Below, piece after piece: positions 17,249-26,280 of a stretch of DNA of 64,000 bases. A program made the position numbers and the translations under genes. The stretch comes from JANMDS01 sp031430575 (GTDB taxonomy: Bacteria; Pseudomonadota; Gammaproteobacteria; Burkholderiales; Casimicrobiaceae). The stretch lies in NCBI GenBank assembly GCA_031430575.1, contig JANPBT010000004.1:27842-91841 (forward strand), in the 5' to 3' direction. Numbering within the stretch: position 1 is the first letter of the stretch; each line of letters starts with the position of its first letter. The notes beneath the pieces were generated by a model, which was given only the letters and a program-made list of their open reading frames with translations, was not told the DNA's origin and searched no databases.

Positions 17249-17557
17249 TCACCGCTGTGGAATTCGATGCCGCGCATGGTGCTTGCTGCCATCATTCATT
17301 TCGGCAGGGCGAAGTGCTGCATGCTTGGTGGTGCGTGCGGCCATGCGCTCGCGCCACATTTTGAAGCTTGCCCGCTTCATTTGCGCACGCATTAGCGCAA
17401 TGACAGCAGATTCATTCAATCCAAATTGCGCTTCGATTGCTTCAAATGGCGTGCGGTCTTCCCAAGCCATTTCGATGATGCGCGAAACGTCGGCAACAGT
17501 CAAATCTGCGCCGCAGGTATTTGACATGGGTGACATCTTTAAATTTAAATCAGGCAT
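17249..17557 (-). CDS. TIGR03643-type (DUF2805) small conserved protein
   Basis: About 102 residues with the family core IIEMAWEDRTPFEAIEAQFGLNESAVIALM and a basic C-terminal part (MWRERMAARTTKH). Function unknown; the helical core looks like a DNA-binding-type bundle. Start is uncertain between several ATGs. A perfect repeat copy (17503-17520) encodes NTCGADL directly before the conserved core, so the N-terminus of this protein is largely repeat-derived. Confidence 0.65.
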   Translation of the reverse strand: MPDLNLKMSPMSNTCGADLTVADVSRIIEMAWEDRTPFEAIEAQFGLNESAVIALMRAQMKRASFKMWRERMAARTTKHAALRPAEMNDGSKHHARHRIPQR

Positions 17558-17876
17558 CAATTCAATTACAGCACATGCCTCAAATGAGCGTTGCCAGCGT
17601 TGTGCTTGTCAGTGAATTAATTCTGAAGCAGTGATCACGGCTGTCGATCAACCAAGTGGGTAGACGGCATCGTTCCCCGCGAGTGCTATTCCGCGCAGAC
17701 CGTCTAAACATACATGCGCGGTTTGTGTTGCGACGGTGACGCTCGGAGTGTCGAGTTAATCAACTTCTCGCGTTCGCCTACAAATGCGAATCCTACGACA
17801 AATTAGACCGCATTGAATAGTGCTTTTGCAAGAGAGGCTGCTGTGCTTCAGAATTGAAAGCAAAAGTGCAAACCGA
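17558..17876. other. Gene-free stretch between the DUF2805 and tartrate dehydratase genes
   Basis: I see no convincing reading frame, RNA gene or clear terminator here. It should contain the DUF2805 gene promoter near 17560-17620. Confidence 0.4.
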
Positions 17877-19043
17877 TTACTGCGTGAGCGCCTTCATTTC
17901 CGCATACAGGTCGCTTTTGCCTTCAAAGCCGATCCCTGGAAGCGCGGGTAAATTCACGTATCCGTTTTCAACGCGCACGCCATCGGGAAAACCGCCATAC
18001 GGTTGAAATAGATCAGGGTATGACTCATTACCGCCGAGCCCGAGCCCAGCGGCGATGGCTAAAGACATCTGGTGACCGCCGTGAGGAATGCATCGACTCC
18101 ACGACCAACCATAATCTTTTAGCATTGAAAGCGTGCGCAAATATTCGACCAAACCATATGAGAGCGCGCAGTCAAATTGCAGCCAGTCTCGATCACTGCG
18201 CATCCCTCCATGCCGTATCAAATTGCGCGCGTCTTGTGAGGAGAATAAATTTTCTCCAGTTGCCATCGCTCCGCGGTAGTGATTGCTGAGCTCTGCTTGC
18301 AATTCAAAATCAAGTGGGTCGCCTGGCTCTTCGTACCAAAAGAGGGGATACTGCGAGAGCGCTTTGCCATAAGCAATGGCAGTGGGCAAGTCAAAGCGAC
18401 CATTGGCATCGACGGCAAGTTGCTGATCAGGCTTTAACATTTTCAGCACCGCTTCGATGCGTGTGCAATCTTCTGCCACACTCGCACCACCAATTTTCAT
18501 TTTCACCACGCTATAGCCACGGTCGAGGTAGCTCTGCATTTCCCGTTGCAGCGCTTCCAGCCCTTTGCCCGGGTAGTAGTAACCACCGGCGGCGTAGACG
18601 AAAACTTTTGGGTTGGCCTTGCCGTTGCCGTAGCGTTGCGCAAGCATTTCATGCAACGGCAGACCTTCAATTTTTGCCACCGCATCCCAGACCGCCATGT
18701 CGATGGTGCCCACTGCGACCGAGCGCTCACCATGACCGCCGGGTTTTTCGTTAGTCATCATCGTTGCCCAAATTTTTTCAGGGTCAAGATTGTCGCCACT
18801 TGCGTTGATGAGACTTTCGGTGGTCGCTGCCAGCACGCGCGGACGAAAACGCTCGCGAATTAAATGACCCTGCCCATAGCGACCGTTGGAATTAAAGCCG
18901 TAGCCAATCACCGGTTTGCCCTCGCGCACGACATCGGTGACCACCCCGACGAGGCTCAATGTCATCTTCGAAAAATCGATGTAAGCATTGCGAATATCCG
19001 ATTTGATCGGGCGGGTGGATTCAATGATGTCTAGGATTTTCAT
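17877..19043 (-). CDS. tarD: D-tartrate dehydratase (enolase superfamily)
   Basis: A 388-residue protein nearly collinear with Bradyrhizobium D-tartrate dehydratase. The acid/base Lys pair is K181-M-K183, metal ligands are D212, E238 and E264, and the general acid is H321 in IPHGGHQ. All are one residue off the known numbering. The family-specific stretch PGGHGERSVAVGTIDMAVWD is present. It dehydrates D-tartrate to oxaloacetate. It is the last gene of an operon with an SDR, a Bug receptor and a DapA-like lyase, so uptake and breakdown of a hydroxy-dicarboxylate is likely. Confidence 0.9.
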   Translation of the reverse strand: MKILDIIESTRPIKSDIRNAYIDFSKMTLSLVGVVTDVVREGKPVIGYGFNSNGRYGQGHLIRERFRPRVLAATTESLINASGDNLDPEKIWATMMTNEKPGGHGERSVAVGTIDMAVWDAVAKIEGLPLHEMLAQRYGNGKANPKVFVYAAGGYYYPGKGLEALQREMQSYLDRGYSVVKMKIGGASVAEDCTRIEAVLKMLKPDQQLAVDANGRFDLPTAIAYGKALSQYPLFWYEEPGDPLDFELQAELSNHYRGAMATGENLFSSQDARNLIRHGGMRSDRDWLQFDCALSYGLVEYLRTLSMLKDYGWSWSRCIPHGGHQMSLAIAAGLGLGGNESYPDLFQPYGGFPDGVRVENGYVNLPALPGIGFEGKSDLYAEMKALTQ

Positions 19044-19054
19044 AAGCTAAAAAA

Positions 19055-19771
19055 TTATCGATTAAGTGAAGCGCCGCCACAGATTTGTAAATTTTGACCG
19101 GTGATTGCGTCGGCATGATCTGAAAGCAAATAGGAGGCAAGCGCTGCGATTTCTGAGGGCTGAATGAGCCTTCCAATCGGCGGCAGTTTTGGCGCAGCCG
19201 AGGATCGCGCGGGATCGTGCAACATTTCAGTTTCGGTCGCGGCGGGTGAAATGACATTTACAGTAACGCCCTGCGGCGCAAGCTCTGCTGCCCAGCTTTT
19301 AGCAAGCGCGATGAGCGCCGCTTTGCAGGCTGCGTATTGCCCCCGCCCGGCCATGCCTTGCGCTACTCGACTCCCGATGAAGATGATGCGGCCAAATTGA
19401 TTCTGTGTCATCGTTGGTGCAAGAGCGTTAGATATTTGAGTTGCCGCGCTGACATGGATTCGCCACATTGCATCTCCTGCCTCGAGATCAAGATCGCCTA
19501 ATGCACCAACACGCAAAATTCCTGCTGCGTGAATAAATGCATCAATCGCTGGCAATGATTTGAGTTTGCTAGCGAGAGCGCTTCCGTTGGCAACATCGCA
19601 CTCAAAATGCGAATATGCGGGATTGGAGTGATGCGCGGGCGCGCGATCAAGCCCGATCACGTGCCAACTTTCGCCCAGTAGCTTTTCGGTGATAGCAGCA
19701 CCGATTCCCGCGCTCGCGCCCGTGATGAGCGCGGTGCGCGGTCGATCACTACTGGGCACGAATATTGCCAT
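19055..19771 (-). CDS. Short-chain dehydrogenase/reductase
   Basis: A 238-residue classical SDR with the nucleotide motif TGASAGIG, the NAG-equivalent HAAGILR, catalytic Ser in FIGSR and YxxxK as YAACK. The start at 19771 (MAIFVPSSDRP) is chosen; 20 further in-frame codons upstream fall inside the receptor gene, which it already overlaps by 23 bases. Probably oxidises a hydroxy-acid in the same pathway as the tartrate dehydratase. Confidence 0.8.
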   Translation of the reverse strand: MAIFVPSSDRPRTALITGASAGIGAAITEKLLGESWHVIGLDRAPAHHSNPAYSHFECDVANGSALASKLKSLPAIDAFIHAAGILRVGALGDLDLEAGDAMWRIHVSAATQISNALAPTMTQNQFGRIIFIGSRVAQGMAGRGQYAACKAALIALAKSWAAELAPQGVTVNVISPAATETEMLHDPARSSAAPKLPPIGRLIQPSEIAALASYLLSDHADAITGQNLQICGGASLNR

Positions 19772-20714
19772 CAGTAATAATTTTTTGCGATTGCGCCATA
19801 TCCGCGCGCTGGAAACGCATGAAGTCTTCAATCGAGCCCGACTCGACCAGCAAGCCTTGCGAAACCAGCTTATCTTTCATCTCGCCAGCCAAGGCTTTAT
19901 TAGACTCAGCGTTAAGTTTTTGCACAATTTCAGCCGGTGTTTTGGCAGGCGCCCACAGCCCATACCAACTGTAAAACTCATAGCCTGGTATCGATTCGCC
20001 CACGGCAGGAATATCCGCCATGCTCAGCACACGGTTTTTTGATGTCACCGCCAGAACGCGCAATTGCCCCGCTTTTGCGTAATTTGTTGAGCCGAGAATC
20101 GGATCAATGAAGCCCGAGATGCGTCCGCCGATTAAGTCTTGATAGGCAGGCGCAGAGCCTTTATAAGGCACGATCAAAAGATCGAAATCGCCAGCTTTGC
20201 GTAGCAATTCAGTGGAGAGATGCCCAGCGGACCCCGTTGATCCGATTGCGAACGATAGTTTTCCAGGATTTGCCTTGCCGTAGGCGATGAGCGCCTTAAC
20301 GTCGGCGACTGGCAACGCTTTATCGACCGCGACTGCAAGCGGCGCTTTCGCGACCAAAGCGATTGGTGCGAAGTCTTTCCAAATATCGTAAGGCGCTTGC
20401 GTGGTCATGGGTGAGGTTGTAAACGTCGAAGCATTAAAGAGCAGGGTGTATCCGTCCGCGTTGGCTTTTGCTACGGCATCAGCGCCAATCATGCCATTGC
20501 CTCCGGGGCGATTTTCAACGACAAACGATTGCCCCGTTTGCTCGGAAAGCTTTTGCGCCAACTGGCGACCGACTTGATCAAGCGTGCCACCCGGAGGGAA
20601 CGGAATGATGACCCGCACTTGCTTATTTGGGTAGGCTTGCGCGTGAATCTGGGTCGCAGGTATGAAAGCAGCAAAAAAGAGTGCAACGCGTAGTGCTTTA
20701 ATTAAAACATTCAT
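19749..20714 (-). CDS. Bug-type tripartite tricarboxylate transporter receptor
   Basis: Periplasmic solute-binding protein of 321 residues (TctC/Bug family) with a signal peptide, then AYPNKQVRVIIPFPPGGTLDQVGR. Bug proteins are greatly expanded in Burkholderiales and bind carboxylates. No TctA/TctB membrane genes are seen nearby, which is common for orphan Bug proteins. The end of the signal peptide, FIPATQIHAQA, is encoded by a degenerate copy of the dispersed repeat (20646-20663). Confidence 0.88.
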   Translation of the reverse strand: MNVLIKALRVALFFAAFIPATQIHAQAYPNKQVRVIIPFPPGGTLDQVGRQLAQKLSEQTGQSFVVENRPGGNGMIGADAVAKANADGYTLLFNASTFTTSPMTTQAPYDIWKDFAPIALVAKAPLAVAVDKALPVADVKALIAYGKANPGKLSFAIGSTGSAGHLSTELLRKAGDFDLLIVPYKGSAPAYQDLIGGRISGFIDPILGSTNYAKAGQLRVLAVTSKNRVLSMADIPAVGESIPGYEFYSWYGLWAPAKTPAEIVQKLNAESNKALAGEMKDKLVSQGLLVESGSIEDFMRFQRADMAQSQKIITDGNIRAQ

Positions 20715-20747
20715 TTCAATGACTCCTTAGAAATTTGACAGATTAGC

Positions 20748-21683
20748 TTAAGCAGAAATGAGACCAGCAGCGATGGCAGCAGCACGGATCGTCGCCATTT
20801 CAGCGGCGCTTGGAGGTGCGGTCGGTGGGCGCACGGTCGCGTTTTCGAGCACGCCGAGCACTTGCATCGCAGCCTTCATGCGGGCATGCGCTTCGCCGGT
20901 GGGTTCGCCCGCACCGTAGACCGCGTCTTTCATCGGATCAATCCGAAATTGCGTTTGCATTGCTTTTTTAAGATCACCCGCTTTGACGGCGTTAAAGAGA
21001 TCGATGATGAGCTGCGGAATGCAGCTGGCGAAGCCTACTAATGCACCATCGACGCCTTGCACCATCGAAGCGAGTAAGTATTCGTCGTGGCAAGTAAGAA
21101 TGGCTTTGCTTGCATCTGCAGCGCGAATGGCCTTGATGTCGCGCGCGTATTTATTCATGTCGCGTTGACCAACCTTGAAGCCTTGCACATATGGCAGGCG
21201 CGCCAGATCGGCGAGTAACGCTGACGAATACGACGCTTTCGTCCAAGCGGGATAGACGTGGCAGATCAAATCGAGCCCGCTTGCCTGATGGATTGCCTCG
21301 AAATATTCGAGCGCATGCTGAGGCTGAAAACCGAAGCGTAACCAATGATGCGGCGGCATCACATCGATGCCGAGTGCGCCCGCTTTTTTAGCTTGCTGGG
21401 CGTGGACTTGGGCATCAAGGATGCCCTCGCACACCACGGATGAAATCACCGGTAACTTGCCGCGTAGCTCATCGGCGACGATACGCGTGACTTCGGCGCG
21501 CTCTTCCGGTAGCAGCGAGAAGACTTCGCCGGTATGACCGTTGGTCATGACTGCAACGACACCGTCGTGCGTCGCAAGCCAAGCTGCGAGTTTGCGTAGC
21601 GCTGGTTCGTCGATCTTGTGATCGAAAGTGAAGGGGGTGGAAATTGCGGGAATAATGCCGCGGTAGTTTTGGATCGTAGGCAC
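20748..21683 (-). CDS. DapA/N-acetylneuraminate lyase family protein
   Basis: A 311-residue TIM-barrel class I lyase. The Schiff-base Lys is in GFKVGQRD and the conserved Tyr is in CHVYPAW; the N-terminal NGHTGE replaces the GTTGE loop of DapA. Its operon context (Bug receptor, SDR, tartrate dehydratase) points to a catabolic aldolase or dehydratase, not lysine synthesis. Probably the first gene of the operon, divergent from the LysR gene. Confidence 0.8.
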   Translation of the reverse strand: MPTIQNYRGIIPAISTPFTFDHKIDEPALRKLAAWLATHDGVVAVMTNGHTGEVFSLLPEERAEVTRIVADELRGKLPVISSVVCEGILDAQVHAQQAKKAGALGIDVMPPHHWLRFGFQPQHALEYFEAIHQASGLDLICHVYPAWTKASYSSALLADLARLPYVQGFKVGQRDMNKYARDIKAIRAADASKAILTCHDEYLLASMVQGVDGALVGFASCIPQLIIDLFNAVKAGDLKKAMQTQFRIDPMKDAVYGAGEPTGEAHARMKAAMQVLGVLENATVRPPTAPPSAAEMATIRAAAIAAGLISA

Positions 21684-21758
21684 GATTTCGGCTCGGTTAG
21701 ATTTGCAGTAGATGTGTTAATGTAGCGAGACAACGCAGCGCGTGTCCAATACTAGATT

Positions 21759-21770
21759 TACATAAATGTA
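21759..21770. promoter_or_regulatory. Likely LysR-type operator
   Basis: TACAT-AA-ATGTA is a perfect palindrome 10 bases before the LysR ATG and within the 95-base divergent gap. It has the size and place expected for LysR autoregulation and control of the divergent tartrate-type operon. Confidence 0.5.
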
Positions 21771-21778
21771 TTCTCAAA

Positions 21779-22717
21779 ATGAGTTCTGAAAAACGCCCAC
21801 TCGATTTCGATTGGCTTGAAGATTTTCTCGCACTGGCGGAGTCAGCTAGTTTTTCGCGGGCAGCGGTTGTGCGAGGCATCGCACAACCTGCGCTGAGCCG
21901 ACACATTCGGGCACTAGAAGAATGGGTGGGTAGCGATTTGGTCGATCGGGGTGCGCATCCAGTGCGACTCACCGATGCCGGTAAGCGCTTTCAACCCGAT
22001 GCTGAAGATGTGCTTGAACGCCTCGCTGCAGCGCGAGGTCGCGCCAATGCTGCGACTGCCCGAGCCGCGGTAAGCTTGCAATTTGCCGCCACGCATGCGC
22101 TGTCGTTGACGTTTTTCCCCGCGTGGCTTAGTGGGCTTGAAGGTCGCATTCGCGTCGGTGCGATTCAAATGATCTCTGATAGCTTTAACGCCTGCGAAGA
22201 ATTGATGCTTGCGCAAAAAGTGCAATTTTTACTCTGCCACGGGCATGTCGCAGTTGCGTCGAGGCTTGACGATCAACACTTCAACCACGTGGTGGTGGGT
22301 CGAGATGAGTTACTCCCGGTCTGCGCGCCGGGCATGCTTAAACCCACCGTACAGGTCGATGCGGTTGTCGAGAATGCAGCGGCGCTCCCGTTACTTCGCT
22401 ATGGTCTTGAGTCGGGACTCGGGCAGATTTTGCGTTCCCAGCTTTCGCAGACGCTTGATGAGAGGCGCTTTCGCACCGTCTTTACAGGACATCATGCCGT
22501 GCTACTCAAAGCGCTTGCGCTCGAGGGTCGCGGTTTGGCATGGTTACCGAAAAGCTTGATTCGCGATGAGTTGCATCATAAGCGACTCGAAATTGCTGGC
22601 GATGCGTCTTGGTGTTTGCCCATCGAGATTAGGCTCGTGCGCTACCGCGCTGAATTGCCATCGCAGGCTGAGGCCTTATGGTCTGCGGTCTCTAATTTAA
22701 AAACGAGCACGCCCTAG
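21779..22717 (+). CDS. LysR family transcriptional regulator
   Basis: A 312-residue LysR protein. The N-terminal winged helix (FLALAESASFSRAAVVRGIAQPALSRHIRALEEWVG) is typical, followed by a periplasmic-binding-like effector domain. It is divergent from the DapA-like/Bug/SDR/tarD operon and probably controls it. Its TAG stop overlaps the TAG of convergent pdxA through a shared CTAG. Confidence 0.88.
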   Translation: MSSEKRPLDFDWLEDFLALAESASFSRAAVVRGIAQPALSRHIRALEEWVGSDLVDRGAHPVRLTDAGKRFQPDAEDVLERLAAARGRANAATARAAVSLQFAATHALSLTFFPAWLSGLEGRIRVGAIQMISDSFNACEELMLAQKVQFLLCHGHVAVASRLDDQHFNHVVVGRDELLPVCAPGMLKPTVQVDAVVENAAALPLLRYGLESGLGQILRSQLSQTLDERRFRTVFTGHHAVLLKALALEGRGLAWLPKSLIRDELHHKRLEIAGDASWCLPIEIRLVRYRAELPSQAEALWSAVSNLKTSTP

Positions 22718-23658
22718 TCAATTGCGTCGGCCGTAAAGCGCAACACATGCCGCAAATTAGCATCACTTGCAATGCCTTTTCCCGCAATATCAAACGCCGT
22801 GCCGTGATCAACGCTGGCGCGTAAAAAGGGTAAGCCGACAGTGACGTTTACAGCGTGCTCGATGCCGAGCAGCTTGACCGGAATTAAGCCCTGATCGTGA
22901 TACATCGCGACCACAATATCAAATTCGCCCGCCCATGCGCGCATGAAAACCGTATCGGGCGGGATCGGGCCGACCGCATTGAAACCTGCGGCGCGACTCT
23001 GCGCCACGGCAGGCGCGATGATCGCGTCGTCTTCACTGCCGAGTAGCCCGTCTTCGCCTGCATGGGGGTTTAACCCGGCAACAGCAATGCGCGGTGATTT
23101 CACGCCGATCCACTTTCCACTTTCATGCGCGAGTGCGATTTTTTCGGCGATCAATTGGGTGGTGAGTGCGTCAATGGCTGCACGCAATGGCAGATGAATC
23201 GTCGCTAAAAGCACGTTGAGATTCTGCCGCGTAAAAAGCATCGCGAAGCGATCAGTGCCCACAAATTTCGCGAGAATTTCGGTGTGCCCGGGCTCGTCGA
23301 TGCCTGCAAGTTTCATCGCGGTTTTTGAGAGCGGCGCTGTCGCCATCGCGCTTGCCTTACCCGCGGCGCAGATTTCAGCGGCAGCGATGACTGCGTTGTA
23401 GGCTGCGCGCCCTGCTTGCGCGCTCACTTTACCTATTTCTGGCAGTGCCGCGAGCGTATGAGTGTCATGCAGCAAAAACTGCGCCGCAGGTAGTTCTCGC
23501 GCAAATTGTTGGCGCGCATTTTCGAGCACGCAGCCATCGCCGACGACGATGCATCGCGCGCGCATCGCCGCATCCTGCGCCAATGCTTTCACCACAATTT
23601 CTGGCCCAATGCCTGCGGGGTCACCGAGCGTGAGCGCGATTTTTGGCAACGCGCTCAT
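22714..23658 (-). CDS. pdxA: 4-hydroxythreonine-4-phosphate dehydrogenase
   Basis: A 314-residue PdxA with TLGDPAGIGPE, the metal-binding His in PGHTEI and the late MYHDQGLIPVK block. Oxidises 4-phosphohydroxy-L-threonine in pyridoxal phosphate synthesis. The start at 23658 overlaps the pdxJ stop as ATGA. Three repeat-derived segments are present: LPAAQF (clean copy at 23477), EICAAGK (one mismatch) and a more degraded SRAAGF. Confidence 0.9.
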   Translation of the reverse strand: MSALPKIALTLGDPAGIGPEIVVKALAQDAAMRARCIVVGDGCVLENARQQFARELPAAQFLLHDTHTLAALPEIGKVSAQAGRAAYNAVIAAAEICAAGKASAMATAPLSKTAMKLAGIDEPGHTEILAKFVGTDRFAMLFTRQNLNVLLATIHLPLRAAIDALTTQLIAEKIALAHESGKWIGVKSPRIAVAGLNPHAGEDGLLGSEDDAIIAPAVAQSRAAGFNAVGPIPPDTVFMRAWAGEFDIVVAMYHDQGLIPVKLLGIEHAVNVTVGLPFLRASVDHGTAFDIAGKGIASDANLRHVLRFTADAID

Positions 23659-24383
23659 TGATTGCAAATTGCGCGATACGTTTTGATCGTGTTTGCCAAG
23701 CCATGAATCACGGCATCGGCAATAACCGCATGACCAATCGAGACTTCATCAGGATTAACGGCTGCAATGAAAGCGGGCAAATTTTGCGTATTCAAATCAT
23801 GTCCCGCGTTGATGCCTAAGCCAATCGTGCGGGCGTGGGTTGCGGCGGCTGCAAATTGCGCGAGCACGGTGGCGTAATCGCCGCGCGCGAAGGCGAGTGC
23901 ATAGGGCTCGGTATAGAGCTCGATACGATCCGCTCCCGCAGCTTTCACCGCATCAATCGCAGCCACATCGGCATCGACGAAAATTGAAACCCGCATGCCC
24001 CAGGCCTTTGCTTTCGCAATCATCGGGCGCACGGCGTCCATCGGTACACCGGCGGCAAAGCCGTGATCGGAGGTCGCTTGGCCTTGCGCATCCGGCACAA
24101 AAGTGCCTTGCTGCGGACGATGCGCCTCCAGCAGCGGCATCAAATTGTGATGCGGGTTGCCTTCAATGTTGAATTCGGCATTGGGAAATTGCTTTACGAG
24201 CGTGGCAAGTGGCGTCATATCATCCGCGCGGATGTGGCGTTGGTCCGGTCGCGGATGCACGGTGACGCCTGCTGCGCCTGCTTCGAGCACGATTCGGGCA
24301 CAATCGAGGAGATTTGGCAGCCCGTTGCTGCGACTATTTCGCAGCAGGGCAATTCGATTAAGGTTGCAAGAAAAATGCGTCAC
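23655..24383 (-). CDS. pdxJ: Pyridoxine 5'-phosphate synthase
   Basis: A 242-residue PdxJ. Blocks such as GVTVHPRPDQRHIRADD, the FNIEGNP strand and INAGHDLN are diagnostic. It condenses 1-deoxyxylulose 5-phosphate with the pdxA product. It begins with GTG, and its start overlaps by nine bases the start of the divergent oxygenase gene. Operon with pdxA. Confidence 0.9.
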   Translation of the reverse strand: MTHFSCNLNRIALLRNSRSNGLPNLLDCARIVLEAGAAGVTVHPRPDQRHIRADDMTPLATLVKQFPNAEFNIEGNPHHNLMPLLEAHRPQQGTFVPDAQGQATSDHGFAAGVPMDAVRPMIAKAKAWGMRVSIFVDADVAAIDAVKAAGADRIELYTEPYALAFARGDYATVLAQFAAAATHARTIGLGINAGHDLNTQNLPAFIAAVNPDEVSIGHAVIADAVIHGLANTIKTYRAICNQ

Positions 24384-25115
24384 GCGTTACTCACGGCAAA
24401 TGATTCAGAAGATATCGTACAGCAATTGCAGGAGCAAGGGTTTGCCTGCGTACCTGCGGCGCAGTTAGCGGCCTTAGCAGGCGTGCCGCTCGCGCAATTG
24501 CGCGCCCTTGAGCCCACTTGGAATGACTTGCCCCGCGATCAGTATCTGCTTGACGGCGGCAAATATCGCGCGCGTAGGCACGGCTCTTTCATTCAAAACT
24601 GCGCCGCAGGTACTTTAGAGCCCGTCAAGCACCGCGCCCACTGGCAGCCCACGAGCTACAACGCGCTGCACGGCGGGATCGAGCGCTGGTTTGAGCCACT
24701 CGCGCCGCACGTATCGGCTGATGCCGCGTGGCAGAAATTACTGCTAACGCTTGGCGAAATCTTTGCGCTGCGCCGCGACGAAAAGCAGTGGTTCATCGAA
24801 GCCCATCAATTTCGCATCGATACCGCGCAAGGCGTGGGCCGACCTACCCCCGAGGGCGCGCACCGCGACGGCGTCCATTTCGTTGCTGTGATTCTCGTGC
24901 AGCGCGGCGATATGCGCGGCGGCGAGTCGCGGGTGTTTGAGGCTGATGGCCCCAATGGCGTGCGCTTTACGCTCTCCGAGCCGTGGACGGTCGTGCTACT
25001 CGATGATGCGCGCGTGATTCATGAGACAACGCCGATCCTCCCCGGCGCAACCGCGGGCGTTCGCGATACTCTCGTGCTCACCTACCGCGCCGGTGGCTTC
25101 CAAGACCCGGTTTAA
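24375..25115 (+). CDS. 2-oxoglutarate/Fe(II) dioxygenase family protein (2OG-Fe_Oxy_2)
   Basis: A 246-residue double-stranded beta-helix protein. The HxD metal motif is in EGAHRDGVHFV and the distal His in VIHETTP. Related proteins hydroxylate free amino acids. The ATG at 24375 is taken although it overlaps the divergent pdxJ start. Two repeat copies lie 150 bases apart in the N-terminal third, in opposite orientations, read as VPAAQL and NCAAGT. Confidence 0.75.
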   Translation: MRHALLTANDSEDIVQQLQEQGFACVPAAQLAALAGVPLAQLRALEPTWNDLPRDQYLLDGGKYRARRHGSFIQNCAAGTLEPVKHRAHWQPTSYNALHGGIERWFEPLAPHVSADAAWQKLLLTLGEIFALRRDEKQWFIEAHQFRIDTAQGVGRPTPEGAHRDGVHFVAVILVQRGDMRGGESRVFEADGPNGVRFTLSEPWTVVLLDDARVIHETTPILPGATAGVRDTLVLTYRAGGFQDPV

Positions 25116-25297
25116 TGCGAAATTAGTGTCGGAAGCGCTTACACGCTATCGAAAAGGAATTCAGGAATACGATATAAATCATATAGTTAGAGGTCAGGCA
25201 CGGTCTCTGCTATGTAAAGACTATCAACGGGACGCAGTCAAAAAATCCCACAAAAAACTACGCTTTACAAACAAATATTTGCGAGCAGTCGGGGGTC

Positions 25298-25327
25298 AAC
25301 GGTGCCACACAATGGCACCGTTTTTCT
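25298..25327 (+). terminator. Rho-independent terminator
   Basis: Perfect nine-base stem AACGGTGCC/GGCACCGTT with a seven-base loop, followed by a run of five T and TCTTT-like sequence. It should end transcription from the oxygenase gene and isolate the toxin-antitoxin promoter. Confidence 0.85.
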
Positions 25328-25450
25328 TTGCTGAAGCGCCCGGCACGGTTTCGCAATATTGTTGAGTAAAACGAACCAGTTTCCTGAATGCTCCGCATGG
25401 CGATCGATCAAATTTCGCCCAAAAAACCGGCCATGAAATACAAGTTCAGC

Positions 25451-25483
25451 TTGACAGCCTTGATAATTACACATATTATGTGT
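25451..25483 (+). promoter_or_regulatory. Promoter and operator of the VapBC-like operon
   Basis: TTGACA (25451-25456), 17-base spacer, TATTAT (25474-25479). A perfect 15-base palindrome ACACATA-T-TATGTGT (25469-25483) covers the -10, as expected for ribbon-helix-helix antitoxin autorepression. Confidence 0.75.
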
Positions 25484-25503
25484 GCACATATTAGGGTCAA
25501 GCC

Positions 25504-25728
25504 ATGAATATCACGCTCGCCATAGACGAACAAACCGCCCGCCTTGCCCGCGAAGCCGCCGAAAAAATGGGTAAAAGCTTAAATCAAGCCGTGCGCGAAT
25601 ATTTAGAGCAGTTGGCGGGCAGCGCGCGGGTGGATGTGGAGCATGAAGCGTTTGTGGCGCTGTGTAAGCGCACAGGCATGAAGCTGAACGGATGGAAGTT
25701 TGATCGCGAAGAGGCCAACGAGCGATGA
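25504..25728 (+). CDS. Ribbon-helix-helix antitoxin, VapB-like
   Basis: A 74-residue protein. Strand NITLAIDEQ and helices REAAEKMGKSLNQAVREYLEQL form the RHH fold; the C-terminal tail is charged and should wrap the toxin. Four-base overlap (ATGA) with the PIN toxin gene. AGGG precedes the ATG. Confidence 0.8.
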   Translation: MNITLAIDEQTARLAREAAEKMGKSLNQAVREYLEQLAGSARVDVEHEAFVALCKRTGMKLNGWKFDREEANER

Positions 25729-26147
25729 GTAGCGCCACCGCGCGCGCCTTTCTCGATACCAACGTTCTAATCTACGCTGCTGCCGAAGACGAGCCACAGA
25801 AAAGCCCCATCGCGCAAACGCTTCTTCGCGAACTGCGCGTGGCTAAGCAAGCGGTAATCTCCACGCAAGTCCTAAACGAGTTCTGCTCTGTATTGCTGCG
25901 CAAATATAAGATTAACCCGGCCATCGTGCGCGATCACGTTGAAATGCACTGCCGCATGGAAGTCGTCACCGTCACGCCAGCGATTATTCGCGATGCGATT
26001 GATATTCACCAAACCCGACGCATCAATTATTACGACGCGCTCATGGTCGCTACCGCAAAAGTCGCGGGCTGCGCGGTGCTCTACACCGAAGATATGAATG
26101 GCGGCGAGCGGGTCGATCAGGTGCGCTTGGTCAATCCGTTTGCGTGA
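25725..26147 (+). CDS. PIN domain toxin, VapC-like
   Basis: A 140-residue PIN nuclease. The first acidic residue is intact in FLDTNVLIY, with later acids in VLNEFC, YYDALMVATA and YTEDM. VapC toxins cut tRNA or rRNA. It looks functional, in contrast to the decayed PIN gene 1.5 kb downstream. Confidence 0.85.
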   Translation: MSSATARAFLDTNVLIYAAAEDEPQKSPIAQTLLRELRVAKQAVISTQVLNEFCSVLLRKYKINPAIVRDHVEMHCRMEVVTVTPAIIRDAIDIHQTRRINYYDALMVATAKVAGCAVLYTEDMNGGERVDQVRLVNPFA

Positions 26148-26280
26148 ATGTGAGCGCGCGCAGGTTTAACGCACTCCAACGCGCCCCGTAACGTACTACG
26201 GCGCGAAGCCCGCGATTCATAGCAGCAGTGGTGCAATGATTACGTTCGCGTTGATAAAAACGCGTTACCGCCAGCTTACT

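Larger units (their letters stand above)
25116..25503. other. Gene-free stretch with terminator and toxin-antitoxin promoter
   Basis: The first part (25116-25290) shows no gene I can support. A strong terminator stands at 25298-25327 and the promoter/operator of the VapBC-like pair at 25451-25483. The left part could encode a short RNA that ends at the terminator; no promoter was confirmed. Confidence 0.4.

Noticed and set aside
25116..25290. Possible small RNA gene upstream of the terminator
   Set aside because: No clear promoter or known RNA fold was found; kept only as a remark.
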